Origin: Bdellovibrionales bacterium
GTDB taxonomy: Bacteria > Bdellovibrionota > Bdellovibrionia > Bdellovibrionales > JAMPXM01
Assembly: GCA_005793615.1 (NCBI GenBank)
Contig: SXRI01000017.1
Coordinates: 1-6,970, forward strand
Reading direction: 5' to 3'
Length of the DNA stretch: 6,970 nt
Positions 1 to 6,189 of this stretch are shown in pieces. The notes below the pieces were generated by a model, which saw nothing but the letters and a program-made list of their open reading frames with translations, did no database searches and had not been told where the DNA came from. Positions within the stretch are counted from its first letter, which is position 1. Each line of letters starts with the position of its first letter. Both the position numbers and the translations under genes were made by a program.

Positions 1-130
1 CTTTGGAATAACCTACCTCTGAGGGCAGGAAAAATGGTGAGCCGCGATGGATTTGAACCATCGACCCCATCCTTAAAAGGGATGTGCTCTACCGGCTGAG
101 CTAGCGGCTCTCACACACAGTGTTCCAAAG
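1..130. repeat. Inverted repeat bracketing the tRNA-Lys gene
   Basis: The arms are 1-10 (CTTTGGAATA) and 121-130 (TGTTCCAAAG). They are reverse complements at 9 of 10 positions, with 8 uninterrupted pairs at the outer end. They lie just outside the 5' leader and 3' trailer of the minus-strand tRNA, so in the precursor RNA they could pair and close an extended stem around the tRNA. The symmetry is seen directly; any role in processing or termination is inference. The left arm is at the window edge, so what follows it cannot be seen. Confidence 0.55.
35..110 (-). tRNA. tRNA-Lys, anticodon UUU
   Basis: The minus strand folds into a complete 76-nt cloverleaf. The 7-bp acceptor stem is GAGCCGC (110-104) with GCGGCTC (45-39), followed by discriminator A and an encoded CCA (37-35). 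The D arm is GCTC/GAGC. The anticodon stem is CATCC/GGATG with loop CTTTTAA, giving anticodon UUU, which reads AAA and AAG lysine codons. The T arm is GATGG-TTCAAAT-CCATC. All stems are perfectly paired and no intron is present. The gene lies downstream of purA on the same strand, but a TTGACA box between them suggests its own promoter. A T5 run directly follows CCA. Confidence 0.97.
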
Positions 131-137
131 AGACGAC

Positions 138-166
138 AATTTCAGAGATATGAGTCCATCTGTCAA
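138..166 (-). promoter_or_regulatory. Candidate promoter for tRNA-Lys
   Basis: On the minus strand a perfect -35 hexamer TTGACA (166-161) is followed, after a 17-bp spacer, by GAAATT (143-138), a poor -10 box matching TATAAT at 3 of 6 positions. Transcription would begin near 131, about 20 nt before the mature tRNA 5' end, so the leader would include the right arm of the inverted repeat that brackets the tRNA. The -35 box and spacing are persuasive; the -10 box is weak. Confidence 0.45.
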
Positions 167-191
167 CTACTAGGTCTATTATTTTCAATTT

Positions 192-222
192 TTTACGAGT
201 TGGTATCGCACCAACCCGTAAA
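192..222 (-). terminator. Strong hairpin just downstream of purA
   Basis: A 13-bp stem (192-204 with 210-222) closes a 5-nt loop. On the plus strand one pair is an A.C mismatch (198/216). In the minus-strand RNA it becomes a G.U wobble, so the stem is fully paired only in the purA transcript. It begins about 13 nt past the purA stop. No U tract follows it on the minus strand (AAAATTGAAAAT comes next), so it is not a classic intrinsic terminator. It could be a 3'-end stabilising stem or mark a factor-dependent end. Confidence 0.5.
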
Positions 223-235
223 TCAGAAAAACAAA

Positions 236-1531
236 CTAGTTGAACAGTGGCTTGATCCACAGGGTTTGCTCGCGGCCTGGGCCAACGGAAACCACATCAA
301 TCGGAGTCGCAAGCTCGTTGCCGATGAACTGGATGTAATCACGTGCTGCCTGCGGGAGATCCTGGATGGAGCGCACCTGGGTAATGTCATCATTCCAGCC
401 AGTAAGAGCGCGGTAGACAGGCTCCACGCGCACCAAATCAGCCGTTGAAGTCGGCATATCCTTGATCTCTTGGCCATCGAGTTTGTAGGACGTACACACC
501 TCGATTTTCTCATGCCCGCTCAGCACATCGAGTTTCATCAGAGCCAAGTTGGTGATGCCGTTGACCCGTATCGCGTACTTCATGGCAACAAGGTCAAGCC
601 AGCCACAGCGACGAGGGCGCCCCGTGGTCGCGCCAAACTCATGCCCCTCGATACGAATGCGCTCACCCAGAGGGCCGTGGATCTCTGTCGGAAAGGGACC
701 GGAGCCAACACGCGTGGTGTAGGCCTTGGTGATGCCAATAATCTTTTGAACGGAGTTCGGACCGATTCCGCTACCGATACAAGCCGAACCGGAGATGGTC
801 GAAGAAGAAGTCACAAACGGGTAGCTACCATGCAAGAGATCAAGCATGGTTCCTTGCGCCCCCTCGAAAAGGACCTTTTTCCCGCCCTTCAATGCCTTGT
901 GCACTAGCATGGAAGCATCCTTGGCACGATAGGGGGCGAGCTCTTCAGTGAGCTCCAAAAGACGCTTGTAGAGCTCTTCAAGCTCCACAGGCTCGGTCTT
1001 ATAGTACTCCTTCAGAAGGAAGTTGGTTTCGACGATGCTCGCCTTGAGTTTATCTTTTAGAGTTGTTTGATCAAAGAGATCGCCGAAAAGAATCGCTTGT
1101 CGAGAGGCGCGGTCCTCATAAGCGGGGCCGATGCCTCTTCCAGTCGTGCCGATTTTTTCGTGGCCGGCTGCTTTTTCGCGGGCCTGATCAAGTTTGCGGT
1201 GATGACTGAGAAGTACCGTACACTGATCCGAAATTCGAAGTTGCTCGGAGTTAGCGATCAGTCCTGCTTCGCGAAGTGCGCGAATTTCCGATACGACCTC
1301 TTCGATATCGAGCACAACTCCGGCCGCGATCACGCAGACCGTTTTTGAATGTAAAATCCCCGAAGGTACCAAATGTAAGACCGTTTTTACGCCGTTAACG
1401 ACCAGCGTATGGCCGGCGTTGGCTCCCCCTTGGTAGCGAACCACGTAGTCCGCCTGGGCGGAGAAGACATCCACCACTTTGCCTTTACCTTCATCACCCC
1501 ATTGTGATCCAACAACGATAATTCCAGACAC
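236..1531 (-). CDS. purA: Adenylosuccinate synthetase PurA
   Basis: This cytoplasmic enzyme joins IMP and aspartate using GTP to make adenylosuccinate, the first committed step from IMP to AMP. The GTG start at 1531 gives 431 residues, the usual family length. It places the conserved GDEGKGK loop at residues 12-18, with Asp13 and His41 (in GGANAGHT) at the same positions as the catalytic residues of E. coli PurA. Other family blocks are GTTGRGIGPAYEDR (128-141), EGAQGTMLD (223-231), GATTGRPRR (300-308) and the guanine-recognition KLD in MKLDVLSG (332-339). An in-frame TTG at 1561 would add ten residues, but it has no SD; the GTG has AAGGGA six bases upstream. The gene ends in TAG. It follows serA on the same strand after a 128-bp gap, long enough for a separate promoter, though I found no convincing one. 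Identity is certain; the start is very likely. Confidence 0.97.
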   Translation of the reverse strand: MSGIIVVGSQWGDEGKGKVVDVFSAQADYVVRYQGGANAGHTLVVNGVKTVLHLVPSGILHSKTVCVIAAGVVLDIEEVVSEIRALREAGLIANSEQLRISDQCTVLLSHHRKLDQAREKAAGHEKIGTTGRGIGPAYEDRASRQAILFGDLFDQTTLKDKLKASIVETNFLLKEYYKTEPVELEELYKRLLELTEELAPYRAKDASMLVHKALKGGKKVLFEGAQGTMLDLLHGSYPFVTSSSTISGSACIGSGIGPNSVQKIIGITKAYTTRVGSGPFPTEIHGPLGERIRIEGHEFGATTGRPRRCGWLDLVAMKYAIRVNGITNLALMKLDVLSGHEKIEVCTSYKLDGQEIKDMPTSTADLVRVEPVYRALTGWNDDITQVRSIQDLPQAARDYIQFIGNELATPIDVVSVGPGREQTLWIKPLFN

Positions 1532-1537
1532 AGACGG

Positions 1538-1543
1538 TCCCTT
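1538..1543 (-). promoter_or_regulatory. Ribosome binding site that sets the purA GTG start
   Basis: AAGGGA on the minus strand lies 6 nt before the GTG at 1531-1529. The upstream TTG alternative at 1561 is preceded by TTCCTTCGGCT, with no SD-like sequence. This supports the shorter 431-residue protein. Confidence 0.7.
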
Positions 1544-1583
1544 CGCTTCACAAAGTTTCAAGCCGAAGGAATGAAAATCTCTG

Positions 1584-1608
1584 AAAGTCCTCGCTATGGC
1601 AAGGCTTT
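1584..1608 (-). other. Imperfect hairpin in the serA-purA gap
   Basis: On the minus strand AAAGCCTTGC pairs with GCGAGGACTTT across a CATA loop, with one T.G wobble and one bulged A. A TTTT run comes six bases later (after CAGAGA), too far for a standard terminator. It may be a weak attenuator, a serA 3' stem, or chance. The rest of the 1532-1659 gap holds only a short TTTAC/GTAAA inverted repeat at 1640-1654 and no clear promoter. Confidence 0.3.
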
Positions 1609-1659
1609 ATGTACAGGGTTGTAGACGGTCGCGGCCTGGTTTACGGATGGTAAAGAGCT

Positions 1660-2634
1660 TCAATTAACTGGTGAAAACCACGGGGCATTGGGCGGCAGCA
1701 AATCTGATGTCACTCCTGATTCAACGTACCGCTGTAGTTTATCGACGGCCTCGTGTGACGCCGCAGCAAAAGCGGCGCCAGTTGTCGCGCCCAGATGCGG
1801 AGTGAGAACGACATTGGGAACGGTCAAAAGTGCTGAATCCCGCGGCAGGGGTTCGCGCTCAAAGACATCAAGCCCACAGGCGAAAACCTTTCCGGCGTTT
1901 AAGGCCTGAAGCAAGTCGCGCTCACGGATGACCGAGCCTCGAGAGGTGTTCACCACGATGGCCTGGCGACTTAATGCCGCAAAACCATTTTGGTTAAGCA
2001 TGTGCCGGGTCTCATCGGTGGCGGGCACATGAAAACTAATGACGTCGGCAATCCTGAGAAGCTCCTCAAAGGCTACGGAGCTGACCTCTTGCGGAAACTT
2101 CTCAATGTAGGGGTCAAAGGCGACCACCTGCATGCCGAACGCAGAAGCGATGCGAGCGACGCGTGAACCAATCCGACCGAGACCGACCACTCCGTAAGTT
2201 CTTCCGTGCAATTCCTGGCCAACGAGGGTTTCACGAGTCCAGTCTCCGGCTTTCAGAGCTTGATGTGATTGAGGTAGTCGCCGCGCGCAGGCCAAGACCA
2301 GCGCCCAAGTGAGCTCACAGGCTGAGGCGGCGTTGGCTTCAGGGGTATGCATGACTTTCAAGTTAGGAGAATGGGCTGAGGTTGCTTGCAGATCAATGTG
2401 ATCAAAACCACTGGTGGCTGTAATAATCAATTCTAGTTGAGAAGCGTTTGCAAGAAGTTCTGTACTGATCGTGGTACGGCTACGAATGACGAGAGCATGG
2501 ATGCCTTCGAGCTCGTGTTTTGTCGGAAATGGTGAAGCACTACGTTTGATCTCGAAGCGGGTATCAGAACCGAGCCGCGTGCTCGCGTCGAGATCAAAGC
2601 GATCGGTAATAAGGACCCGAAATGGTTTATGCAA
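1660..2634 (-). CDS. serA: D-3-phosphoglycerate dehydrogenase-like 2-hydroxyacid dehydrogenase
   Basis: This is an NAD-dependent D-isomer-specific 2-hydroxyacid dehydrogenase of 324 residues. The most likely reaction is oxidation of 3-phosphoglycerate to 3-phosphohydroxypyruvate, the first step of serine synthesis. The N-terminal substrate domain carries IRSRT (50-54). The Rossmann fold has GLGRIG (151-156) and Asp174 in VAFDPY, as expected for NAD specificity. The catalytic triad is visible as Arg232 (NTSRGS), Glu261 (DVFEREPL) and His280 (TPHLGATT). There is no C-terminal ACT or ASB regulatory domain, so it is the short form and would not be expected to show E. coli-type serine feedback inhibition. 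The start is TTG, with GAAGG six bases upstream, inside the end of the aminotransferase gene (8-bp overlap). That coupling to an aminotransferase is the main reason to prefer serA over glyoxylate/hydroxypyruvate reductase or a related dehydrogenase. The fold is certain; the substrate is inferred. Confidence 0.85.
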   Translation of the reverse strand: MHKPFRVLITDRFDLDASTRLGSDTRFEIKRSASPFPTKHELEGIHALVIRSRTTISTELLANASQLELIITATSGFDHIDLQATSAHSPNLKVMHTPEANAASACELTWALVLACARRLPQSHQALKAGDWTRETLVGQELHGRTYGVVGLGRIGSRVARIASAFGMQVVAFDPYIEKFPQEVSSVAFEELLRIADVISFHVPATDETRHMLNQNGFAALSRQAIVVNTSRGSVIRERDLLQALNAGKVFACGLDVFEREPLPRDSALLTVPNVVLTPHLGATTGAAFAAASHEAVDKLQRYVESGVTSDLLPPNAPWFSPVN

Positions 2635-3805
2635 GTGCTACCTTCATGGCGACCATGGGGGATTCGCGAAGAACTTCGGCGGCTTTGTTGAGTGCCGCAA
2701 TAATGCGCTCCTCGCTCACGGTGCCGGGTTTGAGGCGATTGAGAGTCGCCGCGAACGATTTGAGTGTGAGTAGAAGGTCTTCATCGCGAATGGCTCCCAT
2801 GTGGCCAATGCGAATGATTTTGCCTTTAAGTTGATCTTGCCCGCCCATGACGATAACGGCGTCATTTTTTTCCATCTCAGCACGAACTTTTTGGCCATCG
2901 ATACCCTCGGGAATGACCAGGGCCGAAAGCGAGGGTGATGGAGATTCCGGAAAGACCTCGATGCCCATTTCGCCGGCCGCTAAGAGGGTTGCTCTAGAGA
3001 GCGTTTGTATGCGTCCGTACACTCGTTCAAGACCCTGCGAGAGGAAAATATTGAGAACCAACTCAAGAGCACGAACGTGTGTTACTGCCGATGAAAAATA
3101 CGATTCGCCGTTGTCATTAGCGGCCTTTTCTTTGCGAATATCGAAATAGTAGCGCGGACACTTCGCTTGCTCTACTCGAGTCCAGGCCTTTTTTGAAAAA
3201 CTGATAAATGATAATCCTGCAGGAAGCATAAATGCTTTTTGTGAGCCAGCAACCAAGACGTCGATTCCCCATTCGTCCATCGGCATGGGTAAGGCGCCGA
3301 GTGCTGTGATGCCATCTACTAAGAGAATGGCTTTGCTCTTGCTAACCGCGCGGGCGATCTCGCGAATCGGATGCAGAACACCAGTCGACGTTTCGCAAGC
3401 TTGGCAGAGCACGGCGACAGTGTCGGGATGTGTTCGTAAGGCATCTTCAATCGCGGCCACTCTGGCTGCTTTGCCCCAAGGCACCTCGACGCGGGTCACG
3501 CGTGCGCCAAATGTCTCGGCCATATCTGCCCAGCGCTCGCCAAACTTTCCAGAGGTTACCGCTATGACATGATCTCCCGGAGATAGAGTATTGACGAGTG
3601 CGGATTCCATGCCGCCAGAACCTGTCGAAGTATGAATAAAAACGTTTTGTTCGGTATTGAAAATCCGCTTTAGATTGGCGAGAGTGCGATTCCAAAGCGC
3701 GATGAACTCGGGAGTGCGATGGTGCTCCATGGGGAGCGCCATATTGTTGAGCACTTCTTGCGGAAGCTGTACCGGACCCGGTGTCATAAGTGTGTATGAT
3801 TTCAT
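2627..3805 (-). CDS. Class V PLP-dependent aminotransferase (phosphoserine or serine/alanine-glyoxylate type)
   Basis: This 392-residue protein belongs to the fold-type I, class V aminotransferases, the group holding alanine-glyoxylate, serine-glyoxylate and archaeal-type phosphoserine aminotransferases. Landmarks are the N-terminal TPGPVQLP (8-15), the phosphate-binding segment GSGGMESAL (62-70), the Asp of LVDGITALG (Asp164, pyridine nitrogen), the PLP Schiff-base lysine in GSQKAF (Lys190), and the C-terminal carboxylate-binding Arg of IRIGHMG (Arg332). Relatives are sometimes annotated as 'soluble hydrogenase 42 kDa subunit', a name not supported by these residues. The stop TAA overlaps the downstream serA start by 8 bp, so the two proteins are probably translated together. 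The simplest reading is that this enzyme transaminates the phosphohydroxypyruvate made by SerA; a glycine/serine-glyoxylate role is the alternative. The ATG at 3805 has no visible SD and sits eight bases after a TATAGT box; a second ATG at 3787 also lacks one. Confidence 0.9.
   Translation of the reverse strand: MKSYTLMTPGPVQLPQEVLNNMALPMEHHRTPEFIALWNRTLANLKRIFNTEQNVFIHTSTGSGGMESALVNTLSPGDHVIAVTSGKFGERWADMAETFGARVTRVEVPWGKAARVAAIEDALRTHPDTVAVLCQACETSTGVLHPIREIARAVSKSKAILLVDGITALGALPMPMDEWGIDVLVAGSQKAFMLPAGLSFISFSKKAWTRVEQAKCPRYYFDIRKEKAANDNGESYFSSAVTHVRALELVLNIFLSQGLERVYGRIQTLSRATLLAAGEMGIEVFPESPSPSLSALVIPEGIDGQKVRAEMEKNDAVIVMGGQDQLKGKIIRIGHMGAIRDEDLLLTLKSFAATLNRLKPGTVSEERIIAALNKAAEVLRESPMVAMKVALA
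2641..2645 (-). promoter_or_regulatory. Ribosome binding site for the serA TTG start
   Basis: GAAGG on the minus strand lies 6 nt (TAGCAC) before the TTG at 2634-2632. It is embedded in the last codons of the aminotransferase gene, whose TAA (2629-2627) lies just past the serA start. This arrangement is typical of translational coupling. Confidence 0.65.
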
Positions 3806-3813
3806 TGTCTGTG

Positions 3814-3831
3814 ACTATAGCGCAGCTATAG
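3814..3831 (-). promoter_or_regulatory. TATAGT box inside an inverted repeat before the aminotransferase
   Basis: CTATAGC-GCA-GCTATAG (3815-3831) is a perfect 7-bp inverted repeat with a 3-bp spacer. Its gene-proximal arm provides, on the minus strand, TATAGT (3819-3814), a 5/6 match to the -10 consensus. That box ends 8 nt before the ATG at 3805, which would put the start of transcription at or next to the start codon. No good -35 lies 16-18 bp upstream, so a helper protein binding the repeat, or a different promoter, is possible. Confidence 0.45.
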
Positions 3832-3867
3832 CTCCCGCCTGTGGTTGCTTTCAGTTCAGTATTGCAG

Positions 3868-3887
3868 GCGCGAGTGTACGCGCGAGT
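3868..3887. repeat. Short direct repeat GCGCGAGT x2 in the divergent region
   Basis: GCGCGAGT occurs at 3868-3875 and again at 3880-3887, a 12-bp period. The same stretch also contains an inverted GCGCG...CGCGC pair (3868-3872 and 3879-3883). It lies between the divergent aminotransferase and lptE genes. It could be a binding site or simply local GC-rich repetition; no known operator is recognised. Confidence 0.35.
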
Positions 3888-3954
3888 CGCGTGGGAGGCA
3901 AAATGAAAGCGCGGCTTATGCGGCAGTTGATTGTGCTGTGGGTCCGGTCAACCA

Positions 3955-3987
3955 TTGAGACAACGCGTTGAGGGCGTTAGTTATAGA
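3955..3987 (+). promoter_or_regulatory. Candidate lptE promoter region with a 10-bp palindrome
   Basis: On the plus strand TTGAGA (3955-3960, 5/6 to -35) is followed by the perfect palindrome CAACGCGTTG (3961-3970) and TATAGA (3982-3987, a fair -10). The 21-bp spacing between the two boxes is too long for a normal sigma-70 promoter, so at most one of them is right as paired. A start near 3994 would leave a leader of about 80 nt before lptE. The remainder of the 3806-4073 region shows nothing else I can support. Confidence 0.3.
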
Positions 3988-4073
3988 AAATTCGGGAATC
4001 CAACTCTGTTTGTGTGAGCTTCGAATGGTGTTTCTTGAAAATCTACAATAAGCCCGCTACCCTCGAGTCAGTC

Positions 4074-4658
4074 ATGACCTTTTCAAAGCAACTTCTCACG
4101 GTAAGTATTTTCGGCCTGCTGGCAGCACTTCTGGCAACAGCTTGTGCCTATCATCCTGGGTTTGGCGACCGCCAGATTCCCGGGGGGTATCGGGCTATCG
4201 CGGTTCCGGTGTTCAAGAACAGTACCCATGAGGCCGGGGTCGAAGTCTTTTTCACCAATGCATTTATTCGCGAGATGCAACGTTCGAAGATCGGTTTATT
4301 GAGTGATAAAGATTCTGCTCAAGTCACCGTTGAAGGTTTCGTAGACGGAATTTCCTTTGTGCCTGGCGGCGTGGTGGCGGACGATCCGAATGCCAAACTT
4401 CCTCGTGGAACCGCTTTAAATACAACTTATTCCATTGTTGCTGTTGCAACCCTGCGCTTACGTAGGAACTCCGATCAAAAGATTCTTTGGGAAGGCTCGT
4501 TCTCGCGGCAATCAAGCTATTACACTCCGCGGATTGGTATTGAACCGCTGACGGGAGCCAATGCACTTTATAATCATAGTGCGCGTTACCAGAATATTGA
4601 GTTGCTTGCTGCCGACATGATGACTGAGGCGCACGACCGTTTAACGGAGAACTTCTGA
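4074..4658 (+). CDS. lptE: LptE-like LPS-assembly outer-membrane lipoprotein
   Basis: LptE is the lipoprotein that plugs and helps assemble the LptD barrel, which inserts lipopolysaccharide into the outer leaflet of the outer membrane. From the ATG at 4074 the protein has 194 residues: a short basic start (MTFSKQ), a hydrophobic segment (7-22) and Cys24 as the probable lipidated residue. The lipobox (LATAC) is loose, with Ala rather than Leu at -3. After Cys24 comes AYHPGF, then the family block RAIAVPVFKNST (40-51) and EVFFTNAFIREMQRS (57-71). The C-terminal ELLAADMMTEAHDRL helix is also typical. An in-frame GTG at 4014 would bury the signal peptide and is rejected. No strong SD precedes 4074. 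The stop overlaps the holA start (TGATG), and lptE next to holA is also the E. coli order, which supports the call. Sequence similarity within LptE is low, so the name rests on pattern plus context. Confidence 0.82.
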   Translation: MTFSKQLLTVSIFGLLAALLATACAYHPGFGDRQIPGGYRAIAVPVFKNSTHEAGVEVFFTNAFIREMQRSKIGLLSDKDSAQVTVEGFVDGISFVPGGVVADDPNAKLPRGTALNTTYSIVAVATLRLRRNSDQKILWEGSFSRQSSYYTPRIGIEPLTGANALYNHSARYQNIELLAADMMTEAHDRLTENF

Positions 4659-5665
4659 TGGCTGAAGCCGGTTGGACTCCGCAGAAGCTAAACGATACCG
4701 TAGCGCGTGGCGAACTGTACCCGCTTTACTACCTCTATGGTGACGAATCATTTCTGATCGATGAATCGCTTCGGAGCATCGAGGATGCGGCACTCTCAGT
4801 CGAAGGCCTTCGCGATTTCAATCTCAACACGTTCTATGGCGGTGAAGCGGAGCCCGCGGGAATTCGTGATGCCGTTGAAACGCTACCAATGATGTCGCAA
4901 GTACGCGTGGTTGTCGTAAAGGATGCTGACGAACTCAGTGATAAAGATTGGGACCTATTGATGCCGTTGGTAGATAACCCGGTTCAGTCGTCAATTTTTA
5001 TTTGCACAGCGCCCAAAGTTGATAAGCGAAAGAAGCACATCAAACGTTTTCTTGAGAGGGGCTGTGCTGTTGAGTTTAAGCGGCCGTATGACAACCAGAT
5101 CCCTGATTGGATCCGGATGCTTGCCAAGCGAATTGATATTAAGATTTCCGCAGATTCGGTTGATCTCTTTCACCAGCTTGTTGGCTCGAACCTGCAGGAC
5201 ATCCATGCGGAGCTCACCAAACTTAAAACCTATATTGGTGAAAAGAAACAGGCGAACTCTGATGATGTTTTGAAGGCGGTGTCGCGTCTGAGGCTCGATA
5301 GTGTTTTTGATCTGACCGACGCGATCGGTAGGAATGATCGTGGGCGTGCGCTCGATTGTTTGGTGAATCTCTTGGATAATGGTCAAAATGAAGTCGGGGT
5401 TTTAGCACTGGTTTCTCGACACGTGCGTATTCTTAAGTTGGTAGGTGAGGGATTGAGTGAGGGACTTACTGGTCAGCGGCTAAGTGCCCGCGCGGGGGTT
5501 GCACCCTATTTTCTAAAATCTTATGTGGACCAGGCGCGGGCCTGGAACTCGCGTAAGATTGATCGAACCTTTCAAGTTTTGTTAGATACCGATCGGGCCC
5601 TTAAGTCTTCGCCAATCGCAGCGCATATTTGGCTTGAGAACTTCATTGTGCAAACTTGCTCCTAA
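4658..5665 (+). CDS. holA: DNA polymerase III delta subunit HolA
   Basis: HolA is the 'wrench' of the clamp loader: it binds the beta sliding clamp and opens it so that it can be placed on primed DNA. The 335-residue length is normal. The N-terminal domain starts with YYLYGDESFLIDE (24-36), characteristic of delta, and like other delta subunits shows no Walker A motif. QVRVVVVKDADEL (81-93) is a core strand region. Domain II carries GSNLQDIHAELTKL (177-190), and SVFDLTDAIG (215-224) leads into the helical collar domain, which ends at the C terminus (HIWLENFIVQ, 323-332). The ATG shares one base with the lptE TGA, and GGAG (4646-4649) lies 8 bases upstream, so it is probably translationally coupled. 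TAA ends the gene, followed by 83 bp before the PilZ-like gene; that gap contains only a weak GGCC-TTTCT-GGCC hairpin (5674-5686) without a T tract, so read-through is likely. Confidence 0.95.
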   Translation: MAEAGWTPQKLNDTVARGELYPLYYLYGDESFLIDESLRSIEDAALSVEGLRDFNLNTFYGGEAEPAGIRDAVETLPMMSQVRVVVVKDADELSDKDWDLLMPLVDNPVQSSIFICTAPKVDKRKKHIKRFLERGCAVEFKRPYDNQIPDWIRMLAKRIDIKISADSVDLFHQLVGSNLQDIHAELTKLKTYIGEKKQANSDDVLKAVSRLRLDSVFDLTDAIGRNDRGRALDCLVNLLDNGQNEVGVLALVSRHVRILKLVGEGLSEGLTGQRLSARAGVAPYFLKSYVDQARAWNSRKIDRTFQVLLDTDRALKSSPIAAHIWLENFIVQTCS

Positions 5666-5748
5666 GCACTCGCGGCCTTTCTGGCCCTGAGTCGAGTCGG
5701 GTCATGTATTTGGCCGGTCGTGCCGATACTTTCGACTGAGGGAGTATT

Positions 5749-6189
5749 ATGGCCGCCGAAAATACGTCCAAAAAACCAAAGGCTCAGCCGGGCGTTCGCG
5801 GGAATGGGCGGGTGGATGCGGGGACTCGTAAGGGGCGGCGAACGCCTCGGCGCGTCTTTAATCATCCTATCGGCGTGCTTTGTCATGGGATCTTTGAAGT
5901 CGTACAGGCAGAAAAGTTGAGTGAAGGTGGCGTTGGCTTTCAGGCCGACGGTCAGTTCCCGCCGCATTCAAATGTTGTTATTTCGATGATTTTGCCCGGT
6001 GGTCAAATGGTGGTCACTCGCGGTGTGATACTTGAGCCCAATGGCGACTCGCCGCCAGGTCGTGTAGCCGTTAAATTTTCGGAGATGAGTCTTCAACTCA
6101 AGCGCAGGATTCGCAACTATGTTGCGGCAAAAACACAGGAAGAGGCTGAGGTTGAAGCTGTGGAAATGAAAAAAAACGACGCTGCGTAA
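5749..6189 (+). CDS. Small PilZ-like domain protein
   Basis: This 146-residue soluble protein resembles a single PilZ domain, the common c-di-GMP-binding beta-barrel used in motility, adhesion and predation control. A basic, probably disordered N-terminal tail (1-29) leads into RRTPRR (30-35), which supplies the RxxxR arginines. The second motif, normally [D/N]xSxxG, appears as KLSEGG (56-61): Ser58 and Gly61 are present but the acidic or amide position is Lys56. The beta-strand region continues through VVISMILPGGQMVVTRGVI (76-94) and GRVAVKF (104-110), followed by an amphipathic helix (LKRRIRNYVAAK, 117-128) and an acidic tail. The ATG has GGAG (5741-5744) four bases upstream. It lies between holA and the convergent rpsT and overlaps a terminator at its stop codon. 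The PilZ assignment is by motif and fold pattern; ligand binding is uncertain because of the lysine. Confidence 0.72.
   Translation: MAAENTSKKPKAQPGVRGNGRVDAGTRKGRRTPRRVFNHPIGVLCHGIFEVVQAEKLSEGGVGFQADGQFPPHSNVVISMILPGGQMVVTRGVILEPNGDSPPGRVAVKFSEMSLQLKRRIRNYVAAKTQEEAEVEAVEMKKNDAA

Noticed and set aside
1..235. tRNA-Lys as a phage or island attachment site
   Set aside because: No integrase, no direct repeat of the tRNA 3' end and no foreign-looking genes are visible; the flanking repeat is inverted, not direct.
470..907. 145-codon plus-strand open frame inside purA
   Set aside because: It is antisense to a fully conserved gene, with no recognisable domain and low-complexity, arginine-rich composition typical of a shadow frame.
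1532..1561. Ten-residue N-terminal extension of PurA from a TTG at 1561
   Set aside because: No SD before the TTG. The GTG at 1531 has a well-spaced AAGGGA and gives the standard family length and numbering (Asp13, His41).
3657..3971. 104-codon plus-strand open frame across the aminotransferase start and the divergent gap
   Set aside because: It lies over the antisense of the aminotransferase N terminus and the intergenic symmetric elements, with no SD or recognisable protein pattern.
4014..4073. Twenty-residue extension of LptE from a GTG at 4014
   Set aside because: It would place polar residues ahead of the lipoprotein signal peptide; the ATG at 4074 gives a proper signal sequence.
4991..5386. 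131-codon minus-strand open frame inside holA
   Set aside because: It is antisense to conserved HolA motifs, with no SD-supported start or family signature.
5674..5686. GGCC-TTTCT-GGCC hairpin as a holA terminator
   Set aside because: The stem is only 4 bp and no T tract follows, so it is unlikely to stop transcription.
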